A stretch of 64,000 nucleotides of DNA from contig CAWIEX010000011.1 in NCBI GenBank assembly GCA_963835295.1, forward strand, positions 992,001 to 1,056,000. The letters are read 5' to 3'. Shown here piece after piece: positions 25,413-34,374 of the stretch. The notes below the pieces were generated by a model that was not told the DNA's origin, did no database searches, and was given only the letters and a program-made list of their open reading frames with translations. The DNA comes from JAOPZW01 sp963835295. GTDB lineage: Bacteria; Actinomycetota; Thermoleophilia; Solirubrobacterales; Solirubrobacteraceae. Numbering within the stretch: the first letter of the stretch is position 1; the number at the start of each line of letters is the position of its first letter. Position numbers and translations under genes: made by a program.

Positions 25413-25484
25413 AAGCGCCGCGCAGCGCCCAAGACGCAGCGCGGACGACGCGCGGAGCACGCGCGCACTAGCCTCCCCTCGCCC

Positions 25485-26285
25485 GTGGCCATCACCACCG
25501 CCGTCGTGCCGGTCGCCGGGCTGGCAACCCGACTGCGCCCGCTCTCGCGCGGCGTGCCGAAGGGCCTGCTGCCGGTGGCGGGGCGCCCGGTGGTGCAGCA
25601 CATCGTCGACGAGCTCGAGGCGTGCGGGATCGAGCGCGTGGTGCTGGTGACCGGGCGTGGGCGCGGTGCCTTCGCGGCGCACTTCGCCGAGGCCCGCGGG
25701 CCCGAGATGGTGTGCGTCGACCAGCCGCGCCCGCTCGGGCTCGGCGACGCCATCCTGCGCGCCGCGCCCGCGCTCGACGGGCCCTTCGTCATCGCGCTCG
25801 GCGACGCGCTGCTCGGCCGCGGCGCCCCGGTGCGCGTCGTCGAGCGGCTCGCCGCCGCCGTGCAGACGGGCGCCGGCGCCGCGGTGGCCGTCGAGGAGGT
25901 CGCCGCGCGGGACACGCGTCGCTACGGGATCGTGGCCCCGGCCGGCGACGGCGATCCGTTCGCCATCGCGAGCGTCGTCGAGAAGCCCGCGCCCGAGGCG
26001 GCCCCGAGCCGCCTGGCGGTGGCCGGGCGCTACGCGGCGACGCCCGCGCTCCTCGACGCCCTGCGGGCCGTCGCGCCCGATGCGAGCGGCGAGGTGCAGC
26101 TCGCCGACGCGCTCAACGCGCTGGACGGCGTCGTCGCCACGCGCCTGGCGCCCGGCGAAGAGCGCCTCGACGTCGGCACGATCCCCGGCTACTGCGCGGC
26201 CTTCGTCGAGTTCGCGCTGAGCGATGCCGAGCTGGGGCCGCCGCTGCGCGCCCGGGCCGCCACGCTGCTCGATGGCCTCGGGTAG
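25485..26285 (+). CDS. Sugar-1-phosphate nucleotidyltransferase
   Basis: The 266-residue protein belongs to the GalU/RmlA superfamily: N-terminal VVPVAGLATRLRPLSRGVPKG with the nucleotide-binding arginine and lysine, LGLGDAILRAA, and an ALGDALL acidic motif near residue 105. It would couple a sugar phosphate to UTP or another NTP. The downstream kinase gene overlaps by 14 bases, so kinase and transferase probably make one activated sugar, likely UDP-glucuronate by salvage. GTG start at 25485. Confidence 0.78.
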   Translation: MAITTAVVPVAGLATRLRPLSRGVPKGLLPVAGRPVVQHIVDELEACGIERVVLVTGRGRGAFAAHFAEARGPEMVCVDQPRPLGLGDAILRAAPALDGPFVIALGDALLGRGAPVRVVERLAAAVQTGAGAAVAVEEVAARDTRRYGIVAPAGDGDPFAIASVVEKPAPEAAPSRLAVAGRYAATPALLDALRAVAPDASGEVQLADALNALDGVVATRLAPGEERLDVGTIPGYCAAFVEFALSDAELGPPLRARAATLLDGLG

Positions 26286-27138
26286 GGCGTTCGCCCGCGC
26301 CGCGCTGGCGGGCAACCCGTCCGACGGCTACGGCGGCGCCGTGCTCGCGATCTGCGTGCCCGAGCTCGCGGCACGCGCCACGGCCACCGCCGCGCCCGCT
26401 CCGCTCAGCGACCCGCCGAGCGCGCTCGTCGACGCGGCCATCGCGCGCTTCGGGCGCGGCCCGTGTGCGGTGCGCTGGGCGACGACCGTCCCGCGCGAGG
26501 TCGGCCTCGGCGGATCGAGCGCGATCGTCACCGCGACGGTCCGCGCCCTGTGCGCGCTGCACGGCCATGCGCTGGCGCCCGACGAGCTGGCCGAGATGGT
26601 GCTCGCGGTCGAGGTCGAGGACCTCGGCATCGCCGCCGGCCCGCAGGACCGCTACGCCCAGGCCCACGAGGGCCTCGTGCTCATGGACTTCGCGGGCGCG
26701 CGCCCGCGCGTGGAGCCCATGCGCCCCACGCTGCTGCCACCGCTCTACCTCGCGTGGCGCTCGGGTGCCGCCGAGGCGTCGCACGCCGTGCACGGCGGCC
26801 TGCGCGAGCGCGGCGACGAGCCGCGCGTGCGGGCCGGGATGCAGCGGCTCGCCGGCCACGCGCGCGCGGCAGCCCGGGCCCTGCACGACGGCGACCACGG
26901 CGCCTTCGCCCGCGCGCTCGACGCCTCGTTCGACGAGCGCGCGGCGCTGCTCGACCTCGATCCGCGCCACGAGGCGATGGTCCGCGCCGCCCGCGCAGCG
27001 GGTGCGAGTGCGAACTATGCTGGCTCGGGAGGGGCTATCGTCGGTACATTGCCGGCTGACGGCCTGGAGCCCGTGGCGCGCGCGTTGCGCCCGCTGGACT
27101 GCGAGGTCATGGCGCCGAAGCTCCGAACCGATGACTAG
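26272..27138 (+). CDS. GHMP kinase, glucuronokinase-like
   Basis: The 288-residue protein shows an N-terminal ARAALAGNPSDGYGG, very close to the GNPSD signature of glucuronokinases, then the GHMP ATP loop REVGLGGSSAIVTA (about 76-89) and a C-terminal SGGAIVG motif. It would phosphorylate glucuronate or a related sugar at C1. The start ATG at 26272 lies inside the upstream gene, giving a 14-base overlap. Substrate is an inference from the signature and the linked nucleotidyltransferase. Confidence 0.75.
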   Translation: MASGRAFARAALAGNPSDGYGGAVLAICVPELAARATATAAPAPLSDPPSALVDAAIARFGRGPCAVRWATTVPREVGLGGSSAIVTATVRALCALHGHALAPDELAEMVLAVEVEDLGIAAGPQDRYAQAHEGLVLMDFAGARPRVEPMRPTLLPPLYLAWRSGAAEASHAVHGGLRERGDEPRVRAGMQRLAGHARAAARALHDGDHGAFARALDASFDERAALLDLDPRHEAMVRAARAAGASANYAGSGGAIVGTLPADGLEPVARALRPLDCEVMAPKLRTDD

Positions 27139-27181
27139 ACTCGGCGCCGCCGGACACGATCGACCGAAAGGCAGTCCCCCC

Positions 27182-28114
27182 ATGTCAGAGCCAGGCCCTG
27201 ACGACATCCAGCCGACCGAGCACGAGACGCTCGACCGCATCGCGACGGGGACGGTCAGCATCGTGCCCTTCCTCGCGCTCGGCATCGTCTGCTGGCAGGT
27301 GTGGAACTCGCTCCTGCACTGGAGCGACATCGCCGTGTTCGGGATCCTCTACGTGCTCACGGGCTTCGGCGTGACGGTCGGCTTCCACCGGCTCTTCACC
27401 CATCGCGCGTTCGCCACCACGCGGTGGCTGCGCGGCGTCCTGGCCGTGCTGGGCTCGGCCGCCATCGAGGGACCGGTCATCTCGTGGGTCGCCGACCATC
27501 GCAAGCACCACGCGTTTGCCGATCAGCCCGGCGACCCCCACAGCCCGCACGTCGATCACGGTGTCGGCTGGCGCGGCGCGCTGCGCGGCCTCGGCCACGC
27601 GCACATGGGCTGGCTCTTCCTGCACACGCAGCGCGGATCGCGCAAGCGCTATGCGCCCGACCTGCTCGCCGACCCGGTCGTGAGCTTCGTCGACCGCCAC
27701 TTCCTCGCCTGGGCGATAGGCGGCCTCGGCGCGGCGTTCGGGCTGGGATGGCTCATAGGCGGCACCTTCACCGCCGCGCTGACGGGCCTCTTGTGGGGCG
27801 GCGCCGTGCGGCTGCTCGTGCTGCACCACGTGACCTTCTCGATCAACTCGCTGTGCCACTTCTTCGGACGCAGACGCTTTGAGACCGGCGACGAGTCGCG
27901 AAACCTCGCATGGCTCTCGCTGCTGTCCTTCGGCGAGGCCTGGCACAACAACCACCACGCCTTCCCGACGTCCGCCGCCCACGGCATGCGCTGGTACGAG
28001 CTGGACACCTCGAGCCTGCTCATCCGGGGCCTCGAGCGCGTCGGCCTCGCGTGGGACGTCGTACGCATCGATCCGGCACGCCAGCAGAAGAAGCTGCTGG
28101 CCGAGACCGCGTAG
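27182..28114 (+). CDS. Acyl-CoA delta-9 desaturase
   Basis: The 310-residue integral membrane di-iron enzyme has membrane segments at about 26-65, 85-100 and 180-215 and the three histidine boxes HRLFTH, HRKHH and HNNHH. It introduces a double bond into acyl chains. The cyclopropane synthase gene starts three bases after its stop, so the double bond made here is probably methylated to a ring. ATG at 27182 with AAAGG upstream. Confidence 0.93.
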   Translation: MSEPGPDDIQPTEHETLDRIATGTVSIVPFLALGIVCWQVWNSLLHWSDIAVFGILYVLTGFGVTVGFHRLFTHRAFATTRWLRGVLAVLGSAAIEGPVISWVADHRKHHAFADQPGDPHSPHVDHGVGWRGALRGLGHAHMGWLFLHTQRGSRKRYAPDLLADPVVSFVDRHFLAWAIGGLGAAFGLGWLIGGTFTAALTGLLWGGAVRLLVLHHVTFSINSLCHFFGRRRFETGDESRNLAWLSLLSFGEAWHNNHHAFPTSAAHGMRWYELDTSSLLIRGLERVGLAWDVVRIDPARQQKKLLAETA

Positions 28115-28117
28115 CCG

Positions 28118-29368
28118 TTGGCCCTCGCGAAGACCGCTCCCCTGCGCGCCGCGCTGGCGCAGGCGCTCCCCGAGCGCCCGTTCAGCGTCGCCTTCTGGGA
28201 CGGCACAGAGGTGCCGGCGACGGCCCCCGGGCCGCGCTTCACGGTGCGCTCGCCGCGCGCCGTCGCCCACGCTCTCTACGCCCCCGGCCAGCTCGGGCTC
28301 GGCCGAGCCTACGTGTCCGGCGAGCTCGACGTCGACGACATCGACGCGACGATCGCCCTCCTGCAGACCTGGAAGCCGCCGACACTGGACCGCGCCGCCA
28401 AGGCGCGCCTCGCGCTGGCCGCGGCGCGCGCGATGGGCCTCGAGCGTCCGCCGGCGCGGCCCGCGTCAGAGCTCGTGCCCGAGGGGCGCCGGCACTCGAT
28501 CGCGCGCGACCGGCGCTCGGTGCGCCACCACTACGACCTGCCGGCGGAGTTCTTCGCGCTCTTCCTGGACGAGTCGATGACCTACAGCTGCGCGGTCTTC
28601 TCGCGCGGGGCGACGACGCTCGAGGAGGCCCAGGAGACCAAGCTCGAGCTGGTGTGCACCAAGCTCGGCCTCAAGCCGGGCGAGCGCCTGCTCGACGTCG
28701 GCTGCGGGTGGGGCAGCTTCGCCGTGCACGCCGCCGTCAACCACGGCGTCCACGTCACCGGGATCACGCTGTCCGGGCCCCAGGCCGAGCGCGCCCGCGC
28801 CCGCGCCGAGGAGGCCGGCGTCGCCGACCGCGTCGACATCCGCGTCCAGGACTGGCGCGAGCTGGCCGGGGAGCGCTTCGACGCGATCGCCTCGATCGGC
28901 ATGGTCGAGCACGTCGGCAACGTCCAGATCGACGCCTACGCCCAGCGCCTGCGCGACCTGCTGGAGCCCGAGGGGCGCCTGCTCAACCACGGCATCGCCC
29001 GCGTGCGCCACGGCGACCCAGAGGCCGGGCCGTTCTCCGAGCGCTACGTCTTCCCGGATGCCGCCCCGCTGCACGTCGGGCGCGTGCTCAGCGCCTTCGA
29101 GCGCGCCGGCCTGCCGGCCGACCACATCGAGGGCTTCCAGTCCGACTACGCCGAGACGCTGCGCCATTGGGCGATGCGCCTCGACGAGAACCTCGACCGG
29201 GCGCTCGAGCTGGCCGGGCCCGAGCGCGTGCGCATCTGGCGGCTCTACCTGCGCGCCGCGCGGTCGGGCTTCACGACGGGCTTCACCTCGATCTACCAGG
29301 TCCGCGCGGCGCCGCCGGGCGTCGTGCTCCCGCCGGTCGGCGTCGAGAGCGCCACGCTCAGCGCCTAG
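28118..29368 (+). CDS. Cyclopropane-fatty-acyl-phospholipid synthase
   Basis: The 416-residue SAM-dependent methyltransferase has an N-terminal lipid-binding part (about 1-110), the catalytic entry SVRHHYDLPAEFFALFLDESMTYSCAVF, the SAM motif LLDVGCGWGSFAVHAA and the SIGMVEHVG active-site segment. It transfers a methylene group to unsaturated phospholipid chains. Start TTG at 28118, three bases after the desaturase. The C-terminal FTTGFTSIYQVRA end is intact. Confidence 0.93.
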   Translation: MALAKTAPLRAALAQALPERPFSVAFWDGTEVPATAPGPRFTVRSPRAVAHALYAPGQLGLGRAYVSGELDVDDIDATIALLQTWKPPTLDRAAKARLALAAARAMGLERPPARPASELVPEGRRHSIARDRRSVRHHYDLPAEFFALFLDESMTYSCAVFSRGATTLEEAQETKLELVCTKLGLKPGERLLDVGCGWGSFAVHAAVNHGVHVTGITLSGPQAERARARAEEAGVADRVDIRVQDWRELAGERFDAIASIGMVEHVGNVQIDAYAQRLRDLLEPEGRLLNHGIARVRHGDPEAGPFSERYVFPDAAPLHVGRVLSAFERAGLPADHIEGFQSDYAETLRHWAMRLDENLDRALELAGPERVRIWRLYLRAARSGFTTGFTSIYQVRAAPPGVVLPPVGVESATLSA

Positions 29369-29491
29369 GCCGCGCGGCGCGCTCGCCGCGCAAGGTGCGT
29401 ACGCAACGGTCGTACGCAAGGGCATTCGAACCGCTTCCCGTGGGTACTGCGCGGTCGAACCACCACCCGCAAGGGCCAGGAGGGATAGCTG

Positions 29492-30286
29492 ATGGCGACG
29501 CGCTCGAACCGCGGATCGCGCTCCAACCGCCCCAATGGTCGGACTTCGTCCGACGCAAAGGGGTCTGAGAAGAACCTGCCCGACTACTCGATGATCGATC
29601 CCAAGGAGATCGAACAGGCCATCGACGTCTACGTCGACGCGCCGGTCGTCAACGTCGATGAGATCAAGTTCGAGATCGATGACCTGAGAGCGCACCTCGC
29701 CGTGCTGGCCGAGGCCGGGCGCTTCGTCGAGCTCAACGTCGGCGCCGGAGTCCGGCTGGGCAAGGTGGAGCTCGAGATCAAGGGCGTCGAGACGCAGGCG
29801 CTGCTCGAGGCTCGCCTGCACAACGTGACGGGGATCCTCGCGCGCGTGCTCACCACCCTGGACCGCAACCCAGAGCTGCTGAAGAGCGTCGGCGAGGCGC
29901 TGGGCGACGTCGGGGGTGGCGCCCACGACCTGCTCACCGACACGGGCGACGTCGTCAAGAGCGCCGGGAAGGGCGCAGAGAGCGCGCTCGGAGACGTCGG
30001 CCGGGGCGCTGGGAAGGGGGTGGCCGGCCTCGGCCAGGGCGCCGAGCAGGGCGTCGAGGGCCTGGGCCAAGGCGCCCAGCAAGGCGTCGAAGGCCTGGGG
30101 CAAGGCGCCCAGCAGGGGATCCAAGGCGTGGGCCAGGGCGCCCAGCAGGGCGTCCAGGGGCTCGGCCAGGGCGCCCAGCAAGGCGTCGAAGGCCTGGGCC
30201 AGGGCGCCCAGCAAGGCGTCCAGGGCGTCGGGCAGGGCGCCCAACAGGGACTCCAGGACCTCGGGCAGGGAGGCGGTGGTCGCTGA
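29492..30286 (+). CDS. Repeat protein 1: shared conserved domain plus 11-residue Gly/Gln repeats
   Basis: 264 residues. Residues 1-25 are basic, Ser/Arg/Asn-rich. Residues about 38-130 form a domain (VDEIKFEIDDLRAHLAVLAE, later KVELEIKGVETQALLEARL and TLDRNPELLK) shared with the next gene product. From about 140 to the end are Gly-rich repeats, at best seven 11-residue units of the form GLGQGAQQGVE, resembling LEA-type 11-mers in period. AGGAGG lies before the ATG. Next gene overlaps by one base. No known function; perhaps a structural or desiccation-related protein. Confidence 0.7.
   Translation: MATRSNRGSRSNRPNGRTSSDAKGSEKNLPDYSMIDPKEIEQAIDVYVDAPVVNVDEIKFEIDDLRAHLAVLAEAGRFVELNVGAGVRLGKVELEIKGVETQALLEARLHNVTGILARVLTTLDRNPELLKSVGEALGDVGGGAHDLLTDTGDVVKSAGKGAESALGDVGRGAGKGVAGLGQGAEQGVEGLGQGAQQGVEGLGQGAQQGIQGVGQGAQQGVQGLGQGAQQGVEGLGQGAQQGVQGVGQGAQQGLQDLGQGGGGR
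30016..30270 (+). repeat. 33-bp tandem coding repeats, gene 1
   Basis: In-frame 33-base units around GGCCAGGGCGCCCAGCAAGG, seven to eight copies, encode the 11-residue GLGQGAQQGV(E/Q) repeats of the upstream protein. Confidence 0.85.
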
Positions 30287-31599
30287 TGGCCTCGAAGCCG
30301 ACATCACAGCGTTCCGGGTCGCGGCGCGCCCAGAGCGGTGCCTCGCGCAGCCGGAAGGGCTCGTCCGCCAACCGCCAGCAGGCGAGCAGCAACGGAGACG
30401 GGCGGCGCCCGGCGCAGCAGGCTCGCCACGAGATCAACGAGTCCGACCGCGAGTACCGCAAGTACGTGCACGAGGACGAGCAGGATCGAGTCGGGCCGCC
30501 CGACGTCCTGCTCGACGTCCCCGAGCTGCGGATCGACACGATCCACTTCGAGCTCGACGACCTCGATGCCCACGTGGCCCTCAAGGCAAGGGTCTTGAAC
30601 CTGGTCAAGCTCAACGTGGGCATCGACCTTCACCTGAGCAGGGTCAAGCTCGACATCAAGGGCGTGGAGGCGGAGCTGGTCATGAAGGCCCGGCTCGACC
30701 ACGTCGCCGCGATCGTCGATCGCCTGATGACCAGCCTCGATCGCAACCCCGAGCTGGTCAAGGGGCTCAGCCGAGCCGTCTCCGAGGTGGGCAAGGGCGC
30801 CGGCGAGGCCGTCGACAAGACGGGCGACGCCGCCAAGGACATCGGCAAGGGCGCCCAGTCGACACTGAAGGACGTCGGGAAGGGCGCCGGCGAGGCGACG
30901 GGCGACATCGGCGAGGGCGCCGGCCACGCTGTGGGCGACATCGGCCAGGGCGCCGGGCAGGCCGTCGGAGACGTCGGCCAGGGCGCCGGGCAGGCCGTCG
31001 GAGACATCGGCCAGGGCGCCGGGCAGGCGGTCGGGGACGTCGGGCAAGGCGCGGGCCAAGCGGTGGGAGACGTCGGGGAGGGCGCGGGCCAAGCGGTCGG
31101 AGACGTCGGCCAGGGCGCCGGCCAGGCGGCCGGCAACCTCGATCAGCTCGTCGGCGGCGTCGGCCAGACCCTCGGCCAGGCCGGGCAAGCGGTCGGCGGT
31201 GTGACCCAGGGCGTCGGGCAGGCCGGCCAGGGCGCCGGGCAAGCCCTCGGCGGCGCCGGGCAGGGCCTCGTCCCGGGCGGGGGCGGCGGCGAGCAGCAGG
31301 CGCAGCCGAACGGCGGCGCCCCCAAGCCGAGCGCGCTGGCCAAGGAGATGGCGAAGGTCGTCGCCCGCGAGATCGGACACGCCGCCTCTGAGGAGGCGCG
31401 GGATCTCGGGCTCGCCGCCACGCGCAAGATGCGCGAGCTCGGCGAGCGTCGCGAGCAGCGCCGGGCGGAGAAGTACCAGGCGACCGAGGCGGCCGTTCGC
31501 GTCGCCGACGAGCTGGGCATCGACCTCGCCGAGCTCCACGGAACCGGCACTGAAGGCCGCATCACCGTGAGGGACGTGCGCGAGGCACAGGAGGCGTGA
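30286..31599 (+). CDS. Repeat protein 2: shared domain, 11-residue repeats and peripheral-subunit-binding domain
   Basis: 437 residues. A basic Ser/Arg-rich tail (1-47) is followed by the same conserved domain as protein 1 (about 75-165, IDTIHFELDDLDAHVALKA, KLDIKGVEAELVMKARL, SLDRNPELVKG). Repeats of the form GDVGQGAGQAV run from about 195 to 290, then a Gly-rich stretch. The C-terminal 40 residues (AVRVADELGIDLAELHGTGT, EGRITVRDV) match the E3-binding domain of 2-oxoacid dehydrogenase E2 chains, although there is no lipoyl or catalytic domain. TGATG junctions on both sides. Confidence 0.72.
   Translation: MASKPTSQRSGSRRAQSGASRSRKGSSANRQQASSNGDGRRPAQQARHEINESDREYRKYVHEDEQDRVGPPDVLLDVPELRIDTIHFELDDLDAHVALKARVLNLVKLNVGIDLHLSRVKLDIKGVEAELVMKARLDHVAAIVDRLMTSLDRNPELVKGLSRAVSEVGKGAGEAVDKTGDAAKDIGKGAQSTLKDVGKGAGEATGDIGEGAGHAVGDIGQGAGQAVGDVGQGAGQAVGDIGQGAGQAVGDVGQGAGQAVGDVGEGAGQAVGDVGQGAGQAAGNLDQLVGGVGQTLGQAGQAVGGVTQGVGQAGQGAGQALGGAGQGLVPGGGGGEQQAQPNGGAPKPSALAKEMAKVVAREIGHAASEEARDLGLAATRKMRELGERREQRRAEKYQATEAAVRVADELGIDLAELHGTGTEGRITVRDVREAQEA
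30886..31134 (+). repeat. 33-bp tandem coding repeats, gene 2
   Basis: Units around GTCGGCCAGGGCGCCGGGCA are repeated seven times in frame, encoding GDVGQGAGQAV; they differ in sequence from the repeats of gene 1 but keep the 33-base period. Confidence 0.85.
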
Positions 31600-31823
31600 T
31601 GGGTCGCGAGCCGGACGTCGAGATCGCGGCGCGCGCCCGAGCCGACGAGGTGCGCTTCGAGTGCAAGCCGGAGGTTCGCGTAGGCGCGTACTCCAATGCG
31701 CCGGCGAGCGCCGAGTCGGTCTCCGAGCGCGAGAACCTGCCTGACGAGCTTGAACCCGGAGTCACCTACCGCAACGTCTCGGTGCGCTGGCGGCTGTCCG
31801 CGCGCCTGGACGACCCAGACTGA
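31599..31823 (+). CDS. Small conserved-looking protein of the repeat cluster, 74 residues
   Basis: MGREPDVEIAARARADEVRF starts a compact beta-type protein with a ERENLPDELEPGVTYRNVSV segment. No cysteines or signal. Start ATG at 31599 in a TGATG overlap with repeat protein 2. The family is not one I can name; I have a weak recollection of similar small proteins near gas-vesicle loci in actinobacteria, which needs a search. No gvpA-like gene is visible here. Confidence 0.6.
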   Translation: MGREPDVEIAARARADEVRFECKPEVRVGAYSNAPASAESVSERENLPDELEPGVTYRNVSVRWRLSARLDDPD

Positions 31824-31838
31824 AAAACAGGAGGATCC

Positions 31839-32468
31839 ATGGCCCAGTCCAACCGCAGCAGCAAGAGCTCCGCAAGCCCGAACCAGCGATCGGCGAGCGC
31901 GGCGAGCACCCGCAAGCGATCGGCGAGCGCGGCGAAGCCCAGCGCGAGCCGCGCGGCAAAGGCAGGCAGCAGTCGGTCGGGCAGCAGTCGGGCAAACGGC
32001 TCGACCGCGAATCGCAAGCGCGCGAGCACGAGCGCCAGCGGCAAGCGGCCGACCTCGCGGACGAGCGCCAGCCAGAGGACGAGCGCGAGCCAGAGGAGCG
32101 CGGCGAGCCAGTCGGCCAACGGGACCGGCACGCTCGACAAGGTCACCGGCGCCGTGACCACCACCGCTCGCCGGGTCCGCGTGCCCGTGATCGCCGGCGG
32201 CGCCGCGGCCGCTGCGGCCGCTGTGGCCGGCGGCGCCCTGGTCAAGCGCCAGCTCGCGCCCAAGCGCCGCAAGGTCCTCGGCGTCCCCGTGCCCAAGCCG
32301 AAGGTGGATGGCCTGCTCTCCGGCGGCCTGGATCTCAAGCCGATCGCCAAGGGGATCGCGAGCGCCGGCAAGCGCGCTGCGAAGACGAGCCAGCAGCTGA
32401 GAAAGCTGTCTGACGACGTGGAGCAGGTCGGCAAGACCGCCCAGAAGGTGGGCGACTCGCTCTCCTAG
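31839..32468 (+). CDS. Basic-tailed single-pass membrane protein (paralogue of 47386-47925)
   Basis: 209 residues. Residues 1-90 are a Ser/Ala/Arg/Lys-rich disordered tail resembling histone H1 tails. Then comes a Gly/Ala membrane segment (about 112-130, VPVIAGGAAAAAAAVAGGAL), the motif KVLGVPVPKP and an amphipathic end finishing KVGDSLS. The protein at 47386-47925 has the same order with VLGIPVSRKG and KKVGNALS. A GGAGG ribosome site precedes the ATG. Its stop shares a CTAG with the convergent hydantoinase gene. Role unknown; it could anchor the repeat proteins or DNA to the membrane. Confidence 0.65.
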   Translation: MAQSNRSSKSSASPNQRSASAASTRKRSASAAKPSASRAAKAGSSRSGSSRANGSTANRKRASTSASGKRPTSRTSASQRTSASQRSAASQSANGTGTLDKVTGAVTTTARRVRVPVIAGGAAAAAAAVAGGALVKRQLAPKRRKVLGVPVPKPKVDGLLSGGLDLKPIAKGIASAGKRAAKTSQQLRKLSDDVEQVGKTAQKVGDSLS

Positions 32469-34374
32469 CCCGTGCGCTGGATCCGCAGCCGCTCGGTCGC
32501 GGCGAGGTCCAGGGTCAGGCCCTCGGGATCCTCGTCGGGATCGCCGACGATGACGACCGCGTAGTCGCGTGCGGCGCCGTCGACCGAGACGTACCCGTCG
32601 CGCACGTCGCGCTTGACCGCCTCCGGGTCGCGCTGCAGCGGATCGCCCCACCCTCCGCCTCCGGCGTTGACGTAGCGCAGGATCGCGCCGGGAGGGGTCG
32701 CGTGGCCGGCCGGCGGGAAGGGGTACACGTAGGCGCCGTCCGGATCGAGGGCCTTGGTCTCGGGGTCGACGACCCCGGCCAGCGGCGTGGCCTGCCGGTA
32801 GGCCTCGGGCCCGGTGCCCGGCGCGCCCTGCGCCCCGTCGGCCGGCGGATCGAAGACCCACACCCCGCCGGGCCGCCCGGGGCGCCCGCCCTGCACCCCG
32901 AAGCCCGCGGCGCGCTTGGCGCGCAGCGACATGAGGTGGTGCTCGGTGGGCGCCGTCCACAGCGTGTCGCGCACCATCGCCGCTCCGCCTCGGTGGCGCC
33001 CCGGGCCGGCGCTGTCGGGCAGCGGCTCGTGGCGGAGCATCACGACCGGCACGTCGGCCTCGATCGCCTCGACCGCGGTCGCCACGCCATTGGCCTGATA
33101 GGAGAACATCTGCGTCTCGCCGTCGCCGTGACGCGTGGCGCCGAACGGCCCCACCTCGCCGCCGCACTGCGCCGCCGAGACCCACGGCGTCCCGTCGGGC
33201 CGCAGCCCGAAGGCGTTGTGGATGTCGGTGCCGCCGCGGTCTCCGGCGATGGCGCGCACCCCGGCGCCGCCGGCAAACGCGCGCAGCAGCGCGGAGAGCA
33301 TCACCTGGCTCTGCTCGTAGTACGCGAACACCGCGCCGTCGGGCGGCAACGCGCTGATCACCGTGCCCTCGGGCAGCACGATGTCGATGTTGCGATACAG
33401 GCCCGAGGTGAACGCGCCCCGCGGATCGAGCAGGTACTTCACCGCCACGCCGACCGTCGTCTTGACGTCCAGCGCCGTGGCGTTGATGCAGGTCCGGGCC
33501 TGGCGCGAGGTCCCGCTGAAGTCGACCTCGAGGCGATCGCCGCGCTTGGTGATCGCCACCTGCACCCGGTACTCCTCGCCGTCGTCGACCCCGTCGCAGT
33601 CGCTCATGTCCCAGCCCTCCCAGCGGCCGTCGGGCAGCTGGGCGATCCCCTCGGCGATGCGCTCGGCGTTGGCGTCACAGACGTAGTCGATCGTGCCGAG
33701 CAGCGCGCCGGCGCCGTAGCGGTCAGCGCTCTCGGTCAGCAGCCGCTCCCCGAGGTCCAGGCCGGCCACGATCGTCTGCATGTCCGGGAAGAGGATCTCG
33801 CCGAAGCGCACGTTGTCGAAGATCAGGCTCCAGGTCTCGCGCACGGGCTGGCCGGCGCTGAACAGGGCGCGCGGCGAGACCACGAGGCCGTTCTCGTAGA
33901 CCGTGCGCTTCGTGCAGCTGAAGCCGCCGGGGACCGCGCCGCCCATGTCGAGCTGATGGGCCTTGAGGTTGGCGAAGGCGAGGATCTCGCCGTCGTGGAA
34001 CACCGGGCGCACGAAGAGCATGTCGTTGACGTGCGTGCCGGTGCGGTAAGGGTCGTTGGCGACGATGACGTCTCCGGGCTCCAGGCGCTCGGCCCGTACT
34101 CCTCGATCGTGTTGCGCACCGAGTCGGTCATCGTGCCCGTGAAGAGCACGATGCTGTTGCTCATGGCCGGCGTGGCGTAGTCGGAGGCGGGCGGGCCGGC
34201 GATGGTGCCGGCGAAGTCGTAGAAGTCGCGCAGGATCGGCGAGAAGGCCGCCGTCAGCAGTCGGCTGCACATGTGCTCGACGACGTAGTCGAAGCGGTTG
34301 GCCAGCACGGTGGCGGTGAACCGGTCGCAGCCGTAGCGCTCGGCGAACTGCGTGTCGTCGAGGTCGCGGATCAT
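32465..34374 (-). pseudogene. Hydantoinase/oxoprolinase B subunit (HyuB-like), frameshifted near 34093
   Basis: The N-terminal part (MIRDLDDTQFAERYGCDRFT to RNTIEEYG) and the long C-terminal part (ERLEPGDVIVANDPYRTGTH to the end) lie in different frames. They join at a GGCCC run (34091-34095), where one base seems lost. Otherwise all family blocks are present: HVNDMLFVRPVFHDGEILAF, GTDIHNAFG, and the Gly-rich end AGGGGWGDPLQRDP. The start overlaps hyuA by ATGA. It may be a true mutation, programmed slippage or a sequencing error; if real, the carboxylase/hydrolase is probably inactive. Confidence 0.8.

Noticed and set aside
29380..29470. A GGGTAC sigma-B-like -10 before the repeat cluster
   Set aside because: No matching -35 was found at the proper distance; too weak to list as a promoter.
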